A stretch of DNA of 64,000 bases from Chitinophagaceae bacterium (GTDB lineage Bacteria > Bacteroidota > Bacteroidia > Chitinophagales > Chitinophagaceae). The notes under the pieces were generated by a model that saw nothing but the letters and a program-made list of their open reading frames with translations, was not told where the DNA came from and did no database searches. The DNA is taken from NCBI GenBank assembly GCA_019638615.1, contig JAHBTL010000008.1:62001-126000 (forward strand), written 5' to 3'. Of the stretch, positions 7,031 to 15,133 are shown piece by piece (position 1 is the stretch's first letter; each line of letters opens with the position of its first letter). The position numbers and the translations under genes are program-made.

Positions 7031-7849
7031 ATGTCATTTAAGGGTAAAACAGTTTTTATTACAGGCGGAAGCAGGGGCATTGGAAAAGCCATTGCGCTCA
7101 GATTAGCAAAAGAAGGAGCGCAGATCGTAATAGCAGCGAAGTCGGTGGAAGAAAATCCCAGGCTTGGAGGCACCATTTTTTCTGCTGCAAAAGAAGTGGT
7201 AGAAGCTGGCGGGGAGGCATTGCCTGTTCAATGCGATATAAGGGACGAAGAGCAGGTGGCGCAGGCTGTAGCCAAAACCATTGAAGTGTTCGGCGGAATA
7301 GATATTTTAATTAATAACGCTTCCGCCATCTCACTCACTCCCGTAGAAAAAACAGAACCCAAACGTTTTGACCTGATGTTCGACATCAATGTAAGAGGAA
7401 CTTTTTTCGTAAGCCGTGCCTGTATACCGCATTTGCGCAAAGGGAACAACCCGCATATCCTGAACCTGTCGCCACCCGTAAATCTTCAGCCTAAATGGCT
7501 GGGCAGCCATGTAGCATATACCATGAGCAAATACAACATGAGCATGATCGCGCTGGGACTGGCGGAAGAGCTGAAGAAAGACAAAATAGCAGCCAATGCG
7601 TTGTGGCCACAAACCACTATAGCTACTGCAGCCGTACAAAACCTGCTGGGCGGAGAGGCGCTGATCAGAATGAGCCGTACCCCCGACATTGTGGCCGATG
7701 CGGCTTATTATATTCTTTCGCGCCCGTCGGACAGTTGTACAGGCAATACCTTTATTGATGAACAGGTGCTGGCCGAAGAAGGCATTACCGACCTAAGCAA
7801 ATACAACGTGGTACCCGGCGCACAGTTATATCCTGACCTGTTTTTGTAG
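7031..7849 (+). CDS. Short-chain dehydrogenase/reductase, HSDL2-like
   Basis: A 272-residue classical-type SDR. The cofactor loop is TGGSRGIG (residues 11-18), the structural motif is NNAS, the catalytic serine is in LNLSPPVNL and the catalytic pair is in YTMSK. The segment IVIAAKSVEENPRLGGTIF and the run NALWPQTTIATAA match the N-terminal domain of the HSDL2 family, whose substrates are uncertain (fatty-acyl or hydroxysteroid-like). The SCP2 domain of animal HSDL2 is absent. It is cytosolic and NADP- or NAD-dependent. It is followed by a 215-base tract of AT-rich repeated words. Confidence 0.88.
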   Translation: MSFKGKTVFITGGSRGIGKAIALRLAKEGAQIVIAAKSVEENPRLGGTIFSAAKEVVEAGGEALPVQCDIRDEEQVAQAVAKTIEVFGGIDILINNASAISLTPVEKTEPKRFDLMFDINVRGTFFVSRACIPHLRKGNNPHILNLSPPVNLQPKWLGSHVAYTMSKYNMSMIALGLAEELKKDKIAANALWPQTTIATAAVQNLLGGEALIRMSRTPDIVADAAYYILSRPSDSCTGNTFIDEQVLAEEGITDLSKYNVVPGAQLYPDLFL

Positions 7850-7855
7850 AAGCTT

Positions 7856-8050
7856 GTAACCTGTGTCAGCTATCAGCGGTCAGGTATCAGCCGTCAGCAA
7901 TGGAAAGTTGACAATTGACAGTGGACAATAAAAAGTTACGGGTTTATCGTTTGAGATTTATGGTCTACAAACTTCAAACAACAAACCTGAAACTATAAAC
8001 CAGAAACCACAAACATCTCAAATTTCAAATCTCGAATCCTCCCTCCTGAA
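7856..8050. repeat. AT-rich degenerate word-repeat tract 1
   Basis: The tract is made of short recurring words: TATCAGC, GACAATTGACAGTGGACAAT, AAACCTGAAACTATAAACC and CTCAAATTTCAAATCTCGAA. The last word with its continuation (8017-8042, 26 bases) recurs at 26272-26297 with one mismatch, and in reverse complement, more diverged, near 13863-13900. No reading frame or simple tandem period explains it. Confidence 0.65.
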
Positions 8051-8064
8051 ACTTGTAACCTGCA

Positions 8065-10161
8065 CTAGCTTACTCCCGCTCCGGGAGCAATTGCATCTTC
8101 CGGCTTAACAAAATGTAATTTGCCCGCTTTATCTTCCGCCATCAGTATCATACCGTTGCTTTCTATTCCCCTCATTTTCCGGGGAGCCAGGTTGGCGACT
8201 ACCACTACCTGTTTTCCCACAATTTCCTCCGGCTTAAAGTGCAGGGCAATACCCGATACAATGGTGCGCTTTTCAAAACCAAGATCTATTTCCAGCTTCA
8301 GCAGCTTATCCGCCTTTTCTACTTTGGAAGCCGCATCAATGGTGCCGACACGTAAATCCAGTTTTGCAAAATCATCATATACGATTTCAGGTTTTAAAAC
8401 AAGGGTGTCAGCTTTATCTTCGGCCGGTGGTGCAGCTACCGTTGCCTTGTCAACAGCGTTGGCTTTCAGCTTTTCAATCTGTGCGGCTATTTCGCTGTCT
8501 TCAATCTTACGGAACAGCAGCTCAGGCGCGCGCAGACTGTACCCAACGCTCAGCAATTTCAGGCTTCCCGCATTTTCCCAGTCCAGCATCTTTTCCACTA
8601 CTTTAAGCATGTGCAATATTTTCTTTGCGGTACCGGGCAAAAACGGATTGATGAGTATAGCCAGGTTAGCAGTTAGCTGCAGGCTCAGATGCAAACAGTT
8701 GTCAATTTCCTTTTGCGCCCGCTCTGCCGCCTCGCCGCCTTCAGCAATTTTTTTAGCTTTGATCCATGGCTCTTTTTCCTGCATATAACGGTTACCCTTA
8801 CGCGACAATTCAATTACTTCAAACAATGCCTCCCTGAACCGGTATTCTTCCAGGTTCCTGGTAACCTTTTCAACCGCCTGCTTTATATCAGCTATCAGTT
8901 GCTGGTCGGTGCTGTCAATGATGTCGTTGTGAAATACCGGCACCTTTCCGCCGCACAGCTTGTGCATTAATACCAGCGCACGGTTTATAAAATTGCCGAA
9001 TATCGCTACCAGCTCACTGTTATTCCTGTCCTGGAAATCCTTCCATGTAAAATCATTGTCTTTGGTTTCCGGCGCGTTGGCGCACAATACATAACGCAGT
9101 ACATCTTCACAACCCGGAAAATCTTTCACATATTCATGTACCCATACCGCCCAGTTACGACTGGTAGATACTTTATCGCCTTCAATATTCAGGAACTCAT
9201 TCGCAGGCACATTATCGGGCAATACAAAATTGCCATGCGCCCTCAGCATGGAAGGAAAGATGATACAGTGAAAAACAATATTATCTTTTCCTATAAAATG
9301 CACCAGCTTGGTATCTTCCTTGCACCAGTAATCTTCCCATTTGTCAGTAAGCTCTTTTGTAGCGCTTATATAGCCTATAGGCGCATCGAACCAAACATAC
9401 AATACTTTTCCTTCCGCATCCGGTAAAGGAACTTTCACTCCCCAGCTACTGTCCCTCGTCATTGCCCTGCTCTGCAGCCCGCTGTCCAGCCAGCTTTTGC
9501 ACTGACCGTACACATTGTTCTTCCACTCTTTGTGATCTTCCAGCACCCATTGCTTTAACCATTCCTCGTAGTTTTGCAAAGGGAAATACCAGTGTTTGGT
9601 CTTCCGCTTTACCGGAACGGCATCACTCAGGGTACTGCGCGGGCTGATCAACTGTTCCGGGCTTAGTGCAGACCCGCATTTCTCGCACTGGTCGCCGTAT
9701 GCATTCGGATTGCCGCAAACCGGGCAGGTACCGGTAATATACCTGTCGGCCAAAAAAACCTTTGCCTGCTCGTCATAATACTGCTCCGTTTCCTTTTCTT
9801 CAAATAAGCCGGCATCATACAGCTTTTTAAAAAAATCAGCCGATGTATGGTGGTGAACAGCATTGCTGGTGCGGGAATAAATATCAAACGATATACCCAT
9901 CTTTTCAAAGCTGTCTTTAATGATCGCATGATATTTATCTACGATCTGCTGCGGGCTCACTCCCTCTTTCATAGCACGGATGGTAATGGGCACCCCATGC
10001 TCATCGCTGCCGCCTACAAATTTTATATCCCGCTTTTGCGCCCGCTGGTAACGCACATAAATATCCGCCGGTAGATAACATCCTGCCAAATGACCAATAT
10101 GCACAGGTCCATTGGCATAGGGCAATGCCGCCGTAACCAGTATTCTCTTATAATGTTTCAT
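8065..10161 (-). CDS. metG: Methionine-tRNA ligase with C-terminal tRNA-binding domain
   Basis: A 698-residue class I aminoacyl-tRNA synthetase. It shows the HIGH motif [10 protein letters not shown] (18-27), a zinc knuckle CPVCG...CEKCG (about 146-163), SDEHG for substrate binding and a KMSKS variant KVSTSRN (about 340). After the helical anticodon domain comes an acidic/alanine-rich linker and then an OB-fold of the Trbp111/EMAP type (about 590-698; [29 protein letters not shown]). This is the usual two-part architecture of Bacteroidota MetRS. The start at 10161 is supported by a TACTTTTG element at 10181-10188. It is divergent from the S46 peptidase. Confidence 0.96.
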   Translation of the reverse strand: MKHYKRILVTAALPYANGPVHIGHLAGCYLPADIYVRYQRAQKRDIKFVGGSDEHGVPITIRAMKEGVSPQQIVDKYHAIIKDSFEKMGISFDIYSRTSNAVHHHTSADFFKKLYDAGLFEEKETEQYYDEQAKVFLADRYITGTCPVCGNPNAYGDQCEKCGSALSPEQLISPRSTLSDAVPVKRKTKHWYFPLQNYEEWLKQWVLEDHKEWKNNVYGQCKSWLDSGLQSRAMTRDSSWGVKVPLPDAEGKVLYVWFDAPIGYISATKELTDKWEDYWCKEDTKLVHFIGKDNIVFHCIIFPSMLRAHGNFVLPDNVPANEFLNIEGDKVSTSRNWAVWVHEYVKDFPGCEDVLRYVLCANAPETKDNDFTWKDFQDRNNSELVAIFGNFINRALVLMHKLCGGKVPVFHNDIIDSTDQQLIADIKQAVEKVTRNLEEYRFREALFEVIELSRKGNRYMQEKEPWIKAKKIAEGGEAAERAQKEIDNCLHLSLQLTANLAILINPFLPGTAKKILHMLKVVEKMLDWENAGSLKLLSVGYSLRAPELLFRKIEDSEIAAQIEKLKANAVDKATVAAPPAEDKADTLVLKPEIVYDDFAKLDLRVGTIDAASKVEKADKLLKLEIDLGFEKRTIVSGIALHFKPEEIVGKQVVVVANLAPRKMRGIESNGMILMAEDKAGKLHFVKPEDAIAPGAGVS

Positions 10162-10180
10162 ATATCTCTAAAAAGGAATG

Positions 10181-10188
10181 CAAAAGTA
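10181..10188 (-). promoter_or_regulatory. Candidate -7 element of metG promoter
   Basis: On the minus strand this reads TACTTTTG, an exact TAnnTTTG match, ending 19 bases before the metG start. It lies in the divergent gap with the S46 peptidase. Confidence 0.45.
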
Positions 10189-10217
10189 ACTCAATGGCGC
10201 GACATAGGGCGATTTCC

Positions 10218-10225
10218 TATCTTCG
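10218..10225 (+). promoter_or_regulatory. Candidate -7 element of the S46 peptidase promoter
   Basis: TATCTTCG, one mismatch from TAnnTTTG, 28 bases before the ATG at 10254. The same TAnnTTCG form occurs before ileS. Confidence 0.35.
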
Positions 10226-10253
10226 TCTTTTATGTTTAGCTAAATCGTTTGTA

Positions 10254-12410
10254 ATGAAAAAAGTTGTTCTCGTTTTACTGTTTGCATTCGCCTGCTGCCT
10301 GCTAAAGCCGGTTGTTGCCAACGAAGGAATGTGGTTGCCCCAACTGCTGGCCAGCCTTAATGAAAAGGAAATGAAGGCGATGGGCATGAAAATAAGCGCG
10401 AAAGATATTTACGATATCAATAAAAGCAGCCTGAAAGATGCCATTGTGAGCCTGGGTGGATTTTGTACGGCAGAGGTGATTTCGGGTGAAGGGCTTTTGC
10501 TTACCAATCATCACTGCGCTTTTGACGCGATACAAAAGCATACTACCCTGCAGAACAATTATATTGACAAAGGCTTTTGGGCAATGAGCCGTAAAGACGA
10601 ACTGCCGAACCCGGGGCTTACTGCTACTTTTATTATACGCATTGAGGAAATAACCCGGCAGGCATTGCAGCATGTAGCGGATGGCATGGAAGAAAGAGAA
10701 CGGCAATCGCAAGTGGACAAAAACCTGAACGCCGTAAGAGCAACTGTGCAAAAAGAAGATTGGCAGGATGTGCTGATCCGTCCTTTTTTTGAAGGCAACC
10801 GGTATTTTTTATTTATTACAGAAACCTATACAGATATCCGACTGGCAGGCGCGCCGCCCTCTTCTATCGGGAAATTCGGCAGCGATACGGATAACTGGAT
10901 GTGGCCGCGCCATACCGGCGACTTTGCCATGTTCCGTATTTATGCAGATAAAAACAACCGGCCAGCCGCTTATTCTGTAAACAATGTGCCCTACAAACCC
11001 AAACGGTTTCTGAATATTTCGCTTGACGGGCTGGAGAAGAACGATTTTACCATGGTATTCGGGTTTCCCGGAAGGACACAGGAATATTTACATTCAGCAG
11101 CTATTGCGCAGGTATTGAACCGTCAGAACCCTGCCAAAATAGCCATCCGTACAAAAGCACTGGATATTACAGACAAGTATATGCGGCAGGATCCGGGTAT
11201 TAAAATACAGTACGCGTCGAAATATGCCTCTACCGCCAATGCGTGGAAAAAATGGATTGGAGAAAGCCAGGGGCTGCAGGCAACGAATGCTGTCGCTAAA
11301 AGACAACTGTATGAAGCCGATTTTCAAAAAAGAGTGAATGCAACCGATTCGCTGGGCAAATACAGGACTTTGCTGGAAGAGCTCAGCGCCACATACGCTT
11401 TCTTTGACGGTCCGGCATTGTACCGCGACATTTTTAACGAAACAGTGCGGAATGTGGAAATGCTTTCTTTTGCCAGCCGTGTCATTCCTTTGATCAATGC
11501 ATCAGCAAAAGGCGAAACATCCTACAACAATTACCGTGATGACCTGAAAGAATACAGTATCGGGTTCTTCAAAAATTTTCAGCCCGGCATTGATAAAGAA
11601 GTAGCCGTTGCCCTGCTTGATCTGTATAAAGAAAAAATGCCGGCATCTTTTATTCCTGCTGCGCTGCAAACCGGTGGCAATACAACAGACCTGGTACAAC
11701 GCATCTTCAGCACCTCCTCACTGGTAAGCGCAACCGCTTTTAATAACGTGTTAAACAAACCGATGGACGAAGCAGTGAACATGTTACGATCAGATCCCCT
11801 GGTCCAGCTTGCTTCGGAAATGGGAAAATTATATGCTAAGAACAACCTGCCGGGCATTAACGACTGGCAGGTTAAAATAAACAGGCTGCAGCAGGTATAT
11901 ATGCAGGCGCAGATGGATGTATTTCGTGAAAAGAAATTTTACCCCGATGCCAACAGTACTTTGCGTGTTACATACGGTAAAGTAAACGGCTACAGCGCCA
12001 AAGATGCGGTGTTGTATGATCATTATACATACCTTGACGGTGTAATGGAAAAGTATGTGCCGGGCGATTATGAATTTGATGTTCCGGCCAAACTGATTGA
12101 GCTGCACGCTAAAAAGGATTATGGCAGGTACGGCATCAACGGGAAGATGCCGGTTTGTTTCATTGCTTCCAATCATACTACCGGCGGCAACTCCGGCAGT
12201 CCCGCGCTCGATGCCTATGGCAACCTGGTAGGATTGAATTTCGACCGCGTATGGGAAGGAACCATGAGCGATATCAACTACGATACCTCTATATGCCGTA
12301 ACATTATGGTGGATGTACGGTATATTTTATTTATTACAGATAAGTTCGCCGGCGCAGGCCATCTGCTGAATGAAATGAAGCTGGTGAACCCGAAGAAGAT
12401 AAAAAAGTGA
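10254..12410 (+). CDS. S46 family dipeptidyl-peptidase, DPP11-like
   Basis: A 718-residue secreted peptidase. A signal peptide (MKKVVLVLLFAFACCLL, cleaved near residue 22) selects ATG 10254 over the frame opening at 10194. Catalytic features of family S46 are LLTNHHCAF (His86/87), DTDNWMWPRHTGDF (Asp) and GGNSGSP (Ser647). Family S46 removes dipeptides from peptide N-termini in the periplasm, which supports amino-acid-based growth. The residue 18 after the catalytic serine, which separates DPP7 (Gly) from DPP11 (Arg/Ser), is Arg665 in GLNFDR, so Asp/Glu at P1 is predicted. Length agrees with the family (about 710-720). A GGTTCC palindrome follows the stop. Confidence 0.9.
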   Translation: MKKVVLVLLFAFACCLLKPVVANEGMWLPQLLASLNEKEMKAMGMKISAKDIYDINKSSLKDAIVSLGGFCTAEVISGEGLLLTNHHCAFDAIQKHTTLQNNYIDKGFWAMSRKDELPNPGLTATFIIRIEEITRQALQHVADGMEERERQSQVDKNLNAVRATVQKEDWQDVLIRPFFEGNRYFLFITETYTDIRLAGAPPSSIGKFGSDTDNWMWPRHTGDFAMFRIYADKNNRPAAYSVNNVPYKPKRFLNISLDGLEKNDFTMVFGFPGRTQEYLHSAAIAQVLNRQNPAKIAIRTKALDITDKYMRQDPGIKIQYASKYASTANAWKKWIGESQGLQATNAVAKRQLYEADFQKRVNATDSLGKYRTLLEELSATYAFFDGPALYRDIFNETVRNVEMLSFASRVIPLINASAKGETSYNNYRDDLKEYSIGFFKNFQPGIDKEVAVALLDLYKEKMPASFIPAALQTGGNTTDLVQRIFSTSSLVSATAFNNVLNKPMDEAVNMLRSDPLVQLASEMGKLYAKNNLPGINDWQVKINRLQQVYMQAQMDVFREKKFYPDANSTLRVTYGKVNGYSAKDAVLYDHYTYLDGVMEKYVPGDYEFDVPAKLIELHAKKDYGRYGINGKMPVCFIASNHTTGGNSGSPALDAYGNLVGLNFDRVWEGTMSDINYDTSICRNIMVDVRYILFITDKFAGAGHLLNEMKLVNPKKIKK

Positions 12411-12415
12411 CTATA

Positions 12416-12446
12416 GGGTTCCGGGCCTTTTGAAAGGTTTGGAACC
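12416..12446. repeat. GGTTCC palindromic repeat, copy 2
   Basis: GGGTTCCGGGCCTTTT...AAAGGTTTGGAACC, a close copy of 5695-5725 with the same TATA lead-in. It lies a few bases after the S46 peptidase stop. Confidence 0.7.
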
Positions 12447-12544
12447 ATTGTTGTCCGGTTAAAATGTTAACCGAAACGACCAAAGCCAGTGCTGTACTGA
12501 ATTTCATTAAAGCTTATGGCATGATCCACTTACCATTGGGTATT

Positions 12545-12585
12545 CCACTTTTTTCTTGATAAAAAAGTGGAGCAAAAAATCAAGG
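12545..12585. repeat. Hairpin repeat CCACTTTTTT-N6-AAAAAAGTGG with conserved flank
   Basis: A perfect 10-base inverted repeat (12545-12554 and 12561-12570), followed by AGCAAAAAATCAAGGC. From memory, similar AT-rich hairpins with the ATCAAGGC flank occur between genes in many Bacteroidota. It is the only copy in this window. Confidence 0.45.
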
Positions 12586-12841
12586 CTTCGGAAAAATAGC
12601 TAAAAATTGTCTTTCCCGGCTAAGAAAAACAAATTCCAGCAGTAGATCAAACCCGGTAGCGGTACGACTTTTGAGCTAATTGCATTTCCTAACTGTGGCA
12701 TATGGTGTTTTTCTTTTAACGCCGTCCAAGTCAATTTTCTTAACGCCATTTTTCCGAGGCCGACCTCTTTTTATATTTTACCGGGCAATACAGGCTCGGA
12801 ACCCTGCTTTTATTTGGCAATTAAGTATTTTTACGGCGGTT

Positions 12842-13855
12842 ATGAATCGCAAACATTTTTTATCATCGGTTTTAACGGCCGGAACCGCTTTACCGGCAAT
12901 AGCAGCTTCCTTGCACGATGCCGATACTCCCAGCCTCGTGCCCCCGGCGCTGAAACCGGGAGATGTGATCGGCATCACTTCTCCGGCAGGTTTTATTACG
13001 ATCAATGACCTGCAGCCGGCCATACAAAAAATAGAGAGCTGGGGATTAAAAGTGAGGCTGGGCAATACCATCGGCAAAAGAGATTTCAGCTTTGGCGGAA
13101 CAGACAATGAAAGAGCAAAGGATTTTCAGCAAATGCTGGACGACCCGGCTGTTAAAGCTATCATGTGCGCGCGGGGAGGCTATGGCGCTGTAAGGATCAT
13201 TGATAACCTGAACTTTTCAAAATTCCAGGACAGGCCCAAATGGATCATCGGGTTCAGCGATATTACCGTGCTGCATTCACACATCAACGGCAATTACAAA
13301 ATAGCTACCATTCATTCCAAAATGTGCAACAGCTTTCCGGAAGACTGGAGCAAAGCGGAACCCGTGCAAATTGATACCATCGCCTCCATAAAAGACGCGC
13401 TGACCGGTGTAAAAATGAAATATACCGCTCCGTCCAATGATAAAAACAGGAACGGCATTGCAGAAGCGGCACTGATCGGCGGCAACCTGAAAACGATAGA
13501 AAACCTTGCCGGGTCAAAATCAGAAATAAAAACCGCCGGTAAGTTTTTATTTTTAGAAGACACCGGAGAATATCTTTACAGTATAGACAGGATGTTCTGG
13601 AACCTGAAACGCACCAATAAATTGTCGCAGTTGAAAGGGCTGATCGTTGGCGGCTTTAAAATAAAACCCGATGAACCGGGCGAAGAGTTCGGGCGCACTT
13701 TGCAGGATATCGTCTGGGAAAAAGTGAAGGAATACAATTATCCTGTTTGCTTTGATTTCCCGGTAGGGCATCAAAAAAATAACTTCGCTCTAAAGTGCGG
13801 CGTCCTGCACCGGTTAAGCGTAACCTCAGCGAAAGTAGAGTTAGTGGAAATATGA
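12842..13855 (+). CDS. LD-carboxypeptidase (peptidase S66), exported
   Basis: A 337-residue member of the LdcA/MccF family. The N-terminal MNRKHFLSSVLTAGTALPA looks like a Sec or Tat-like signal, which selects ATG 12842 inside a frame open from 12680. Family features: KPGDVIGITSPAGF at the start of the mature chain, RGGYGAVRI, the nucleophile elbow GFSDIT (Ser), LEDTGEY (Glu) and FPVGHQKNNFALKCG (His). These enzymes cut the L,D-bond in peptidoglycan tetrapeptides during recycling; some remove microcin-like compounds. A paralogue follows after a 293-base repeat tract. Confidence 0.88.
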   Translation: MNRKHFLSSVLTAGTALPAIAASLHDADTPSLVPPALKPGDVIGITSPAGFITINDLQPAIQKIESWGLKVRLGNTIGKRDFSFGGTDNERAKDFQQMLDDPAVKAIMCARGGYGAVRIIDNLNFSKFQDRPKWIIGFSDITVLHSHINGNYKIATIHSKMCNSFPEDWSKAEPVQIDTIASIKDALTGVKMKYTAPSNDKNRNGIAEAALIGGNLKTIENLAGSKSEIKTAGKFLFLEDTGEYLYSIDRMFWNLKRTNKLSQLKGLIVGGFKIKPDEPGEEFGRTLQDIVWEKVKEYNYPVCFDFPVGHQKNNFALKCGVLHRLSVTSAKVELVEI

Positions 13856-14148
13856 GGAATGGCGGATTCAAAATTTGAGATTCGAGATTTGAAATTCGAG
13901 ATGAATGTTTCAGGTTTATGGTTTGGAGTTTATAGTTGAGAAACAAATAGCTTGCAGCTTTGAGCTATCAGCAGCATAAACCACAACCTTTGTAACTTGC
14001 ACCCACAACCATAAACTATAAACTTCAAACCATAAACCTGGAACCTGCAACTTGTGACAGCTATCAGCAATCCAATTTCAAATTTCTAATATCAAATCTC
14101 AAATAACCTGAAACCTGCATCTTGTAACCTGTAACCTAAAAATATCAA
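13856..14148. repeat. AT-rich degenerate word-repeat tract 2
   Basis: Fills the gap between the two LD-carboxypeptidase genes. It holds words such as GATTCGAGATTTGAAATTCGAG, reverse-complement to words in tract 1, followed by many variants of AACTATAAACTTCAAACC, AACCTGCAACTTGT and CTATCAGC. No coding frame is seen. Confidence 0.65.
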
Positions 14149-15057
14149 ATGTTCAAAATCCCCCCCTACTTAAAAAAAGGAGATACGATTGGGATCGTAT
14201 GCCCCGCGGGATATATGCCGGTTGAAAAAGCGCAGACATGTATCAGCACCTTACAGCAATGGGGCTATAAGGTAAAAATTGGCAGCACCCTGGGCGGTTC
14301 ATCGCTCAATTATTTTTCGGGCACAGATGAAGAAAGACTGAATGATCTGCAGGAAATGCTGGATGACAAAGAGGTACAAGCAATTTTATGCGGACGTGGA
14401 GGATATGGCGTAAGCCGCATTATCGATTATATCGATTTTTCCGGCTTTAAAAAAAAGCCCAAGTGGCTGATCGGCTTCAGCGATATTACCGTTTTGCATA
14501 CGCATATTCATACCCGTTATAAAACAGCCACCCTGCACGCGCCCATGGCAGGCGCTTTTAATGACGGTGGTGCGGGATCGGTATACGTACAATCTTTAAA
14601 AAAAGCGCTCCGGGGTAAAAAGGCCCATTATACCGCCGATGCTCATGCACTTAACAGGAAAGGCGCTGCTGAAGGACTGCTGGTAGGCGGTAATCTTTCC
14701 CTGCTGGCTCATGTAACAGGCAGCGTTTCCGGGCCGGATACCAGAAATAAGATCCTGTTTATAGAAGATGTAGGTGAGTACATTTACAATGTTGACCGCA
14801 TGCTGCGGCAATTGAAGCGGGCGGGTAAACTGGATCGGCTTGCAGGCCTTATTGTGGGCGGATTTACCGATATGAAAGATACCGACCGGCCATTCGGCAA
14901 GACTGTTTATGAAGTGATATATGAAATTGTAAAAGAATACAGCTATCCTGTTTGCTTTGATTTTCCCGTAAGTCATGACAGGGAAAATTATGCGCTCAAA
15001 TGCGGTGTTCAACATACACTCAGCATCGGCAGGAAAGTAACACTTAAGGAATCCTGA
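14149..15057 (+). CDS. LD-carboxypeptidase (peptidase S66), cytoplasmic paralogue
   Basis: A 302-residue paralogue of the gene at 12842, without its signal peptide. It shows YLKKGDTIGIVCPAGYM, GRGGYGVSRII, GFSDITVLHTHIH (Ser), FIEDVGEY (Glu) and FPVSHDRENYALKCG (His), so the Ser-Glu-His triad is intact. It most likely trims the terminal D-Ala from recycled muropeptide tetrapeptides in the cytoplasm. Similarity across the full length suggests a tandem duplication, with the exported and cytoplasmic forms dividing the work. The word-repeat tract runs up to its ATG. Confidence 0.9.
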   Translation: MFKIPPYLKKGDTIGIVCPAGYMPVEKAQTCISTLQQWGYKVKIGSTLGGSSLNYFSGTDEERLNDLQEMLDDKEVQAILCGRGGYGVSRIIDYIDFSGFKKKPKWLIGFSDITVLHTHIHTRYKTATLHAPMAGAFNDGGAGSVYVQSLKKALRGKKAHYTADAHALNRKGAAEGLLVGGNLSLLAHVTGSVSGPDTRNKILFIEDVGEYIYNVDRMLRQLKRAGKLDRLAGLIVGGFTDMKDTDRPFGKTVYEVIYEIVKEYSYPVCFDFPVSHDRENYALKCGVQHTLSIGRKVTLKES

Positions 15058-15133
15058 TCTTTATAAAAAGCGAAAAGGGCCACCGCGCTTTCCAGCCGGC
15101 AGCCCGGGTCAACCGTCCAATATTTTTGTGGAA

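Larger units (their letters stand above)
12411..12841. other. 431-base gene-free gap with two repeat units
   Basis: Holds a GGTTCC palindrome (12416-12446), a CCACTTTTTT hairpin (12545-12570) followed by GCAAAAAATCAAGGC, and a possible -7 element TATTTTTA (12826-12833) close to the LD-carboxypeptidase start. The frame of the downstream gene runs open back to 12680, but that part has no protein-like features. Confidence 0.6.

Noticed and set aside
8120-8788. 222-codon plus-strand frame opposite metG
   Set aside because: Ser/Leu/Ala-rich shadow of the metG C-terminal region; metG motifs on the other strand are unambiguous.
10194-10253. N-terminal extension of the S46 peptidase
   Set aside because: It precedes a textbook signal peptide starting at 10254 and overlaps the likely promoter.
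12680-12841. N-terminal extension of the first LD-carboxypeptidase
   Set aside because: It contains no conserved residues and would put the signal peptide inside the protein; a promoter-like element lies within it.
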